A DNA stretch of 13,262 nt, taken from the NCBI GenBank assembly GCA_027311185.1, contig DAICZK010000029.1:1-13262 (forward strand). Direction: 5' to 3'. This stretch comes from Sulfuriferula sp. GTDB lineage: Bacteria; Pseudomonadota; Gammaproteobacteria; Burkholderiales; Sulfuriferulaceae. Position numbers and translations under genes: made by a program. Below are positions 8,458-13,262 of this stretch, piece by piece. The first letter of the stretch is position 1; every line of letters begins with the position of its first letter. A model generated the notes under the pieces. That model did not search any database. It worked only from the letters and a program-made list of their open reading frames with translations, and was not told the DNA's origin.

Positions 8458-9762
8458 CTAGCGTGCTATCCAATCGGTCGGGTCGAAAGCCTGACTTTGA
8501 TAGCGTAATTCGAAATATAACCCTGTTTCACTGCTGCCGCCGGTGTTGCCGACGCTGGCGATGACGTCGCCCGCCTTGACGTAGTCGCCGACTCGTTTAT
8601 ACAGGGTTTCATTATCACTGTACAGACTCATGTAGCCGCCGCCGTGGACGACGATAATCAAATTGCCGAAGCCGCGTAGCCAGTCAGCAAAGACCACCTG
8701 CCCGTTTGCAACGCAATGGACCGCCTGCCCGGCGGGGGCTTTAATGAAGATCCCCTTCCACAAGGTTCCGCCCTGTTCTCGTGGAGTGCCATAACGGTGG
8801 ATAAGTTCCCCGTGGGTGGGGAAAATCAGGTGCCCCTTGAGTCGACCCAGTCCGCTGTCGGGTAGCCGCGGCTGCGCGAGGCGAGCTTGCGGCTGATTGT
8901 TTTCCGGTATGCGCTGTCGGTGTGATTTGGCGCGGGCTGCGGCGCGCGCAGCGTCCTCGCGTGCCTGCTTTTGCGCGGCGGCGCGAGCGAGCGCTTCGAT
9001 AAGGCGGGTAATGCGGCGCTCGTTTTGCTCCAGTGTCGCGATTTGCTGACGTTGCGCCTGAATTTCCGAGCCCAGTTTTTTGATGACCTGCTGCTTCTGC
9101 TCGCGCTGCGCTTGAAGTAACCGGCGCTGTTGCTGGTGCTGCAGGCGCTGTTGTTCGAGCTGGATTTGCTGTTGCTGTTCGGCGGCGCTGAGCTGGCCGA
9201 TCTGGTCGAGATTTTGTTGCAGTGCGGCGATCAGCCGATTGCGCGCGCGGCTAATGTACGCGAAATAGGTCAGGTTGCGCGCAATCTGGTTAGGGTCTTC
9301 GTCACTCAGCAGCAGTTTGATGGCATCGGCGTGTCCGGAAAGATATTGCTGGCGTAGCAGTTGCGCGAGCTCGCGTTGTTGCCGGGATATCGCGTTGTGC
9401 GTGGTGTCGATTTTTTTTTGCAGCTGAGCCAGGGCCTGCACCGATTTTTGATGTTCCTGATCCAGTTCGGACAGAGTTCTGTTGGTTGCGCTGATCGCAC
9501 GCTCGGATTGCGCTAATGCGTCGGCAACCTGATTTCGGCTGGTTTCAGCAGAGTGGTTGCGTTGCCGCAACTGCTCTATTTGCGTATGTATCGTCGCGAG
9601 ATCGGACGCGTTTGGCGCTGCGGCCGCGCTTGAGGTCCACGCGCAGCACGCGGCAAGGCTGAGTGCCGCCAGCGCGGCCAGCGCTGAGCCGGCACCACAT
9701 TTTGCCCGGATCGGCGGCGCTTTTGCAGCGCAGGATGAAATTGTCAGCGTTAGTGTATTCAC
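8458..9762 (-). CDS. envC: EnvC-like murein hydrolase activator (degenerate LytM/M23 domain)
   Basis: Periplasmic coiled-coil protein expected to recruit and activate N-acetylmuramoyl-L-alanine amidases at the septum. The 434 residues comprise a long N-terminal segment with a hydrophobic signal core (about 27-48), a Gln/Arg/Ala-rich coiled coil (about 55-285) and a C-terminal LytM domain (about 310-434). The LytM domain resembles E. coli EnvC (LHRYG/IHRYG, RWKG/LWKG, ADWLRGFG, HGGGYMSLY, LYFELR). The zinc motifs HxxxD and HxH of active M23 peptidases are absent (LWKGIF, LYFEL), so it should activate amidases, not cut peptidoglycan itself. The start is GTG at 9762, whose GTGA overlaps the gpmI stop. 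LAAC at 36-39 resembles a lipobox, so a lipoprotein form is conceivable; ordinary signal peptidase cleavage near AAAAP is the alternative. Confidence 0.88.
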   Translation of the reverse strand: MNTLTLTISSCAAKAPPIRAKCGAGSALAALAALSLAACCAWTSSAAAAPNASDLATIHTQIEQLRQRNHSAETSRNQVADALAQSERAISATNRTLSELDQEHQKSVQALAQLQKKIDTTHNAISRQQRELAQLLRQQYLSGHADAIKLLLSDEDPNQIARNLTYFAYISRARNRLIAALQQNLDQIGQLSAAEQQQQIQLEQQRLQHQQQRRLLQAQREQKQQVIKKLGSEIQAQRQQIATLEQNERRITRLIEALARAAAQKQAREDAARAAARAKSHRQRIPENNQPQARLAQPRLPDSGLGRLKGHLIFPTHGELIHRYGTPREQGGTLWKGIFIKAPAGQAVHCVANGQVVFADWLRGFGNLIIVVHGGGYMSLYSDNETLYKRVGDYVKAGDVIASVGNTGGSSETGLYFELRYQSQAFDPTDWIAR

Positions 9763-11300
9763 TCGAAACGGATGAGCGCCTTGCCTGTCATTTCTGCAGG
9801 TTGCGGTACGCCCATGATCTTGAGCAAACTGGGACTGATGTCTTCGAGCGCTCCGCTGTCGTCGAGGTGGCTGGCGCGTTTGCCGATATAGAGCAACGGC
9901 ACCAGATTGGTGGTATGCGCCGTATAAGCCTGGTGGGTACTCGTGTCAGCCATGAGCTCGGCGTTTCCGTGATCCGCTGTGACCAGGATTTCTCCGCCTA
10001 TTGCCAGCATGGCGGGGACAACGCGGCCGAGACATTGGTCCAGCGCTTCGATTGCCTTGATCGTGGCCGCCAGGTCGCCGGTGTGTCCGACCATGTCGGC
10101 ATTGGCGTAATTGCAGACGATGGCGTCGAATTGTTGCCGCTCTATTGCGGCGACGAGTTTGTCGGTCAGCTCGAAGGCGCTCATTTCCGGCTTCAGGTCG
10201 TAAGTGGCGACATTCGGCGAGGCCACCATGATCCGCTCTTCGCCGGGATAGATGGTCTCTTCTCCGCCATTGAAGAAAAAAGTCACGTGCGGGTATTTTT
10301 CGGTTTCGGCGATGCGCAGCTGTTTTAACCCGAGTTGGGCGATATATTCGCCAAAACTATTGTGTATGCGTTCAGGCGGAAACGCCACCGAAACGTCGAA
10401 ATCGTCACTGTAGCCGGTGAGCGTGCAAAAATCTGCCAGCCTGGGTCGGTATTCGCGCGGAAATTCGTTGAAATCGGCTTCGATGAAAGGCCGTGTAATC
10501 TGCCGCGCGCGATCGGAGCGAAAATTCATGAAGACGAGACTGTCGCCGTCCTCCATTCGTGTCGGCGTCGCGCCATCGGCTACGATAGCGGTGGCCTTGA
10601 CGAATTCGTCGGATTCACCGCGCTCGTAAGCTCGCTCAAGGGCGCTTAGGGCGTCTGGCGCGGAAAATTCGGCCTTGCCCTGCGTGATCAGGTCGAACGC
10701 GGCCTGGACGCGCTGCCAGCGTCGGTCCCGGTCCATCGCGTAGTATCGGCCTATCAGCGTAGCGATCTGTCCCGTACCGAGTTCGTCGATCTTGGCTTGC
10801 AGCCGCTGCAGGTAAATTTCCGCGCTTTTGGGCGCGGTGTCGCGGCCGTCGAGGAACATGTGCAGATAGACTTTCTTCAGGCCTTCGCCTGCGGCCATCG
10901 CGAGCATTGCCTCGATGTGTCTTTCGTGGCTGTGGACCCCGCCGTCAGAGAGCAGGCCCAGAATATGCAGGGCGCGGTCATTCTGTTTGGCAAGCGTTAC
11001 AGCTTTCTTGAGCGCGGGGTTAGTGTAGAAGGATTTGTCCCTGATGGCGAGGTCGATACGGGTGAATTCCTGGTAGACCACCCGGCCTGCGCCGATATTG
11101 AGATGCCCGACCTCGGAATTGCCCATTTGGCCCGCGGGCAGGCCAACGGCGGATTCGGATGCTTGTATGAGCGTGTGCGGATACAGCCGCCAGTAATTGT
11201 CCCAATTGGGTTTGCTGGCCAGGGCGATGGCGTTGTCCGTGCTGCATTTGCGGCAACCGAAGCCATCGAGAATAATTAACAGGGCAGGGGTTTTTATCAT
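9759..11300 (-). CDS. gpmI: 2,3-bisphosphoglycerate-independent phosphoglycerate mutase
   Basis: Glycolytic/gluconeogenic enzyme interconverting 3- and 2-phosphoglycerate with two Mn ions; cytoplasmic, alkaline-phosphatase superfamily. At 513 residues it matches E. coli GpmM (514). Asp12 lies in LILDGFG. The phosphorylated serine is Ser62 in QMGNSEVGHLNIGAGR. His123 is in SDGGVHSH, the motif DGRDTAP is at 151-157, and Lys335 is in AETEKYPHVTFFFNGG. The second metal set lies in NYANADMVGHTG (Asp402, His406) and TADHGN (Asp443, His444), with His462 near the end. It has an unusual CRKC pair at 16-19 beside the active-site aspartate. The ATG at 11300 has only a weak GAAAGA-type ribosome site. It is the first gene of the gpmI-envC-ctp-moeB run, with a candidate promoter just upstream. 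In enteric bacteria gpmM and envC are likewise neighbours. Confidence 0.97.
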   Translation of the reverse strand: MIKTPALLIILDGFGCRKCSTDNAIALASKPNWDNYWRLYPHTLIQASESAVGLPAGQMGNSEVGHLNIGAGRVVYQEFTRIDLAIRDKSFYTNPALKKAVTLAKQNDRALHILGLLSDGGVHSHERHIEAMLAMAAGEGLKKVYLHMFLDGRDTAPKSAEIYLQRLQAKIDELGTGQIATLIGRYYAMDRDRRWQRVQAAFDLITQGKAEFSAPDALSALERAYERGESDEFVKATAIVADGATPTRMEDGDSLVFMNFRSDRARQITRPFIEADFNEFPREYRPRLADFCTLTGYSDDFDVSVAFPPERIHNSFGEYIAQLGLKQLRIAETEKYPHVTFFFNGGEETIYPGEERIMVASPNVATYDLKPEMSAFELTDKLVAAIERQQFDAIVCNYANADMVGHTGDLAATIKAIEALDQCLGRVVPAMLAIGGEILVTADHGNAELMADTSTHQAYTAHTTNLVPLLYIGKRASHLDDSGALEDISPSLLKIMGVPQPAEMTGKALIRFE

Positions 11301-11333
11301 GTCTTTCTTTGCTTTGTGCGTGAGAGGGGTTAG

Positions 11334-11363
11334 ATTATCCTGAAAACGGCGTTCGGCTGCCAG
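11334..11363 (-). promoter_or_regulatory. Candidate sigma-70 promoter for gpmI
   Basis: On the minus strand, CTGGCA (11363-11358) and GATAAT (11339-11334) are separated by 18 bases and match the -35 and -10 consensus at 4/6 and 5/6. Transcription would start near 11327, giving a leader of about 27 bases before the gpmI ATG. The call rests on consensus matching alone. Confidence 0.35.
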
Positions 11364-11421
11364 TGAGCGGTTTTAACACATGATGACTATCAATGGCTTG
11401 ATGTTTGCTTGGCTTCGCTTC

Positions 11422-11434
11422 GGCGCTACGCGCC
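11422..11434. repeat. Short GC-rich inverted repeat in the gpmI-arsR gap
   Basis: GGCGC (11422-11426) and GCGCC (11430-11434) are perfect complements around TAC. It sits in the GC-rich part of the divergent intergenic region, before the AT-rich arsR control segment. No T-tract follows on either strand. It may be a small cruciform, a REP-like unit or chance. Confidence 0.3.
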
Positions 11435-11463
11435 ACATTACGAGGCGTTGTTGCTGTTTTGGG

Positions 11464-11495
11464 GAATATATTTATATTCTTGATTTATATTCTTG
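11464..11495 (+). promoter_or_regulatory. Palindrome plus 13-bp tandem repeat, candidate operator upstream of arsR
   Basis: GAATATATTTATATTC (11464-11479) is a perfect inverted repeat: seven bases, a TT centre, seven bases. Its right half belongs to an exact tandem duplication of ATTTATATTCTTG (11470-11482 and 11483-11495). The half-site TATATTC therefore occurs twice, 13 bp apart, just before the TTGACA hexamer at 11497. Dyad AT-rich sites are the usual targets of dimeric ArsR repressors, so autoregulation by the adjacent ArsR gene is a reasonable inference. Confidence 0.5.
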
Positions 11496-11496
11496 C

Positions 11497-11547
11497 TTGA
11501 CACCGCAATTTTAGTATATTTTGCATGGCGATGCATTATAATATTAT
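11497..11547 (+). promoter_or_regulatory. Probable arsR promoter region with two palindromes
   Basis: A consensus -35 hexamer TTGACA (11497-11502) and a perfect -10 hexamer TATAAT (11537-11542) are both present but 34 bp apart, too far to act together with sigma-70. TATATT at 11515-11520 is too close to TTGACA. The -10 box is flanked by TGCAT-GGCG-ATGCA (11522-11535, perfect 5-4-5 inverted repeat) and overlaps ATAATATTAT (11538-11547, perfect 10-bp palindrome). The TATAAT box may be read with a poor -35 by an activated or alternative mode; the true start site cannot be fixed from sequence. Confidence 0.4.
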
Positions 11548-11576
11548 CGTCATATTCGTTAATTTTGGTGGGCTTT

Positions 11577-11906
11577 ATGTCTGTATCCGCACTCAACCTT
11601 GATCACATCGATTTAATCGATAAAGATGAGCATATCGAGCAAGCTTCACGGGCGATGAAGGCGATGTCGCATCCCTTGCGACTTAAAATTCTGTGTGTAC
11701 TTGGCGACCGGGAGGTGAGTGTGCAGGACATTGTTGATCATGTCGGCACTTCGCAGAGTAATATTTCCCAGCATCTGGCGATATTGCGCGACAAGGGCGT
11801 GCTACGTACGCGCAAAGACGCCAACCGGGTGTATTACCGGGTCGGCGACACGCGGACCTTGCGCCTGATCAGTCTGATGCGGGATGTTTTCTGCGGATTT
11901 ACCTGA
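11577..11906 (+). CDS. ArsR/SmtB-family winged-helix regulator, candidate thiol/sulfane-sulfur sensor (BigR/SqrR-like)
   Basis: Small dimeric DNA-binding repressor of 109 residues. The winged-helix core spans about 20-100: MKAMSHPLRLKILCVLGD, recognition helix region TSQSNISQHLAILRDKG, then the wing RTRKDANRVYYRVGD. The classical alpha-3 metal box (CxC) is missing, and the helix-5 metal residues are not evident. Its only cysteines are Cys40 (after LRLKIL) and Cys106 (VFCGF), 66 apart, the same spacing as the reactive pairs of BigR (42/108) and SqrR (41/107), which form a sulfur bridge when sensing persulfides. That homology is inferred from memory of those proteins. The ATG at 11577 was chosen because it follows GGTGG (11566-11570) and starts the conserved region. 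A longer frame from TTG at 11493 would translate the promoter and operator DNA. No sulfide-oxidation gene is adjacent in the window; gpmI is divergent. Confidence 0.85.
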   Translation: MSVSALNLDHIDLIDKDEHIEQASRAMKAMSHPLRLKILCVLGDREVSVQDIVDHVGTSQSNISQHLAILRDKGVLRTRKDANRVYYRVGDTRTLRLISLMRDVFCGFT

Positions 11907-11949
11907 TCATCGCGATGAAGTCGGCACCGCGGTAATGCCGGGAAACGAT

Positions 11950-11992
11950 CAAGCCCACGCGAGAACTCGTCGCGCTACGGGCTTGTTCTTTT
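11950..11992 (+). terminator. Intrinsic terminator after arsR
   Basis: CAAGCCC (11950-11956) pairs perfectly with GGGCTTG (11979-11985), and CGCGA (11958-11962) with TCGCG (11970-11974) can form an inner stem with a 7-base loop. The T-rich TTCTTTT (11986-11992) follows on the plus strand. It sits 44 bp after the arsR stop and 8 bp from the convergent aspS stop. On the minus strand the stem is followed only by a weak T-rich stretch, so it may serve aspS less efficiently. Confidence 0.65.
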
Positions 11993-11999
11993 ACAGGCG

Positions 12000-13262
12000 T
12001 TACGCCTTGCCGGGCTCTGTTTTACCGGTCTCGGTATTGCGCAGGCGGATATGCAATTCGCGCAACTGCTTTTCGTCGACCTCATTAGGCGCTTGAACCA
12101 TCAGGTCGTTGGCGCGCTGGGTTTTCGGGAAAGCGATAACGTCGCGGATAGAGTCGGCACCGCTCATCAATGCGACCAGTCGATCGAGGCCGAAGGCCAG
12201 GCCGCCATGAGGCGGGGCACCGAATTGCAGCGCGTCGAGCAGGAAGCCGAATTTTTCGCGCGCTTGCTCTTCGCTGATGTCCAGGGCGCGGAATACGACA
12301 TCCTGTATGGCTTGTTGATGTATGCGGATCGAGCCGCCGCCGATTTCCCAGCCGTTTAACACCATGTCGTAAGCGCGCGACAAGGCGGCTCCCGGATTGT
12401 TGGCGAGACGCGCTTCGTGGCCGGACTTCGGAGCGGTGAAAGGATGATGCAGCGCATCCCAGCGTTTCTCGTCTTCATTGTATTCGAACATCGGGAAATC
12501 CACGACCCAGAGCGGCCGCCATCCATCGGCTGTTTTTCCCGCCTTGAGGCGCAGGGCGCCAAGCGCATCGTTGACGATTTTGGCTTTGTCTGCGCCAAAG
12601 AAGATCAGATCGCCATTTTGGGCGCCGGTGCGACGGATAATCTCGGCGAGCGCCGACTCCGGCAGGAATTTGACAATGGGCGACTGCAAACCCGTGTCGT
12701 TGAGCTGGCTGACATCGTTGATTTTGATGTAAGCCAGTCCCTTGGCGCCGTAAATTTTGACGAAATCGGTATAGTCGTCGATGTCTTTGCGCGACAGGCT
12801 GGCACCGCCAGGAATTTTTAATGCTGCGACACGCCCGCCTGCCATGTCTGCGGCACCGCGAAACACTTTGAAATCGACGGTTTTCATCAAATCGGTGAGT
12901 TCTATCAATTCCAGCGTAATCCGCATGTCGGGTTTGTCCGAGCCGTAGCGATTGACCGCTTCGGCATAGGGCATGCGCGGGAACGGATCGGGCAGATCGA
13001 CTTTCATGACCTGTTTGAACAGTTTGCGTATCATGTCTTCGACCAGATTCATGATCTGTTCCTCGTCCATGAACGAGGTTTCCATGTCGACTTGTGTAAA
13101 CTCGGGTTGCCGGTCCGCCCGGAGGTCTTCGTCGCGAAAGCATTTGGTGATCTGAAAATAGCGATCGAATCCCGACACCATCAACAGCTGTTTGAATAAT
13201 TGCGGCGACTGGGGTAGCGCATAGAATTGCCCGGCGTGAACCCGCGATGGCACCAGATAGTC
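12000..13262 (-). CDS. aspS: Aspartyl-tRNA synthetase, C-terminal part (5' end beyond window)
   Basis: Class II aminoacyl-tRNA synthetase that charges tRNA-Asp. The frame is open to the window edge (first codons Asp-Tyr-Leu-Val-Pro-Ser-Arg), so 420 codons are seen of a family length near 600. The N-terminal anticodon-binding OB domain and class II motif 1 are missing because of the window boundary, not truncation. Visible are [11 protein letters not shown], motif 2 ([17 protein letters not shown]), the bacterial GAD insertion domain (roughly from [13 protein letters not shown] to [12 protein letters not shown]), and motif 3 ([16 protein letters not shown]) followed by [10 protein letters not shown]. 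The tail ends in a short charged extension ([11 protein letters not shown]). A GTG at 13253 within the conserved VPSRVH block is not the start. Whether the enzyme is discriminating or also charges tRNA-Asn cannot be judged without the N-terminus. Confidence 0.97.
   Translation of the reverse strand, partial: DYLVPSRVHAGQFYALPQSPQLFKQLLMVSGFDRYFQITKCFRDEDLRADRQPEFTQVDMETSFMDEEQIMNLVEDMIRKLFKQVMKVDLPDPFPRMPYAEAVNRYGSDKPDMRITLELIELTDLMKTVDFKVFRGAADMAGGRVAALKIPGGASLSRKDIDDYTDFVKIYGAKGLAYIKINDVSQLNDTGLQSPIVKFLPESALAEIIRRTGAQNGDLIFFGADKAKIVNDALGALRLKAGKTADGWRPLWVVDFPMFEYNEDEKRWDALHHPFTAPKSGHEARLANNPGAALSRAYDMVLNGWEIGGGSIRIHQQAIQDVVFRALDISEEQAREKFGFLLDALQFGAPPHGGLAFGLDRLVALMSGADSIRDVIAFPKTQRANDLMVQAPNEVDEKQLRELHIRLRNTETGKTEPGKA

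Noticed and set aside
11493..11576. N-terminal extension of the ArsR protein from a TTG at 11493
   Set aside because: The added 28 residues are hydrophobic and would translate the TTGACA, palindrome and TATAAT elements. The family homology and a ribosome-site-like GGTGG favour the ATG at 11577.
11995..12007. AGGCGT-T-ACGCCT palindrome at the aspS stop codon
   Set aside because: A perfect 6-1-6 inverted repeat, but it overlaps the stop codon, has a one-base centre and no T-tract, so neither a terminator nor an operator can be supported.
13251..13253. GTG as start codon of aspS
   Set aside because: The frame stays open to the window edge, and the preceding codons (Asp-Tyr-Leu) match the conserved aspartyl-tRNA synthetase sequence, so the gene continues outside.

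Overview
The window is ordinary chromosomal housekeeping DNA from a proteobacterium, most likely a betaproteobacterium of the Nitrosomonadales/Gallionellaceae kind. That placement is inferred from gene order (ilvB-ilvH-ilvC-pssA-leuA; gpmI-envC-ctp-moeB on one strand) and from the protein sequences, not from a marker gene. No rRNA, tRNA, insertion sequence, phage gene, CRISPR array or defence system was found. Nearly all of the sequence is coding.

Positions 16-6258 (+ strand) hold branched-chain amino acid synthesis: acetohydroxyacid synthase large and small subunits (ilvB, ilvH), ketol-acid reductoisomerase (ilvC), then phosphatidylserine synthase (pssA), 2-isopropylmalate synthase (leuA) and a TetR-fold SlmA-like nucleoid-occlusion regulator. 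IlvBHC makes the dihydroxyacid precursors of valine, leucine and isoleucine, and LeuA commits 2-ketoisovalerate to leucine. A terminator-like hairpin lies between ilvC and pssA, and a perfect inverted repeat lies just before leuA. The psd gene often found between ilvC and pssA in betaproteobacteria is absent. The promoter or leader of ilvB lies outside the window.

Positions 6246-11300 (- strand, transcribed right to left) hold a tight four-gene run: gpmI (cofactor-independent phosphoglycerate mutase), envC (LytM-type activator of division amidases), ctp (S41 C-terminal processing protease with a PDZ domain) and a MoeB/ThiF-type adenylyltransferase. The gpmI stop and envC start overlap as GTGA, and ctp and moeB are 3 bp apart. 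The moeB 3' end overlaps the slmA 3' end by 13 bp.

Positions 11301-11576 are a divergent intergenic region between gpmI (-) and a small ArsR-family regulator (+). This AT-rich stretch is the least ordinary part of the window. It carries a 16-bp palindrome, an exact 2 x 13 bp tandem repeat, a TTGACA hexamer and two further palindromes around a TATAAT box. The regulator has two cysteines 66 residues apart, the spacing reported for the sulfane-sulfur sensors BigR and SqrR, and lacks the usual metal-site cysteines. A terminator follows it. The window closes with the 3' two-thirds of aspS (- strand), whose 5' end lies beyond the edge.

I do not see a convincing new multi-gene system. The best lead is the candidate thiol/persulfide-sensing ArsR repressor and its repeat-rich control region.
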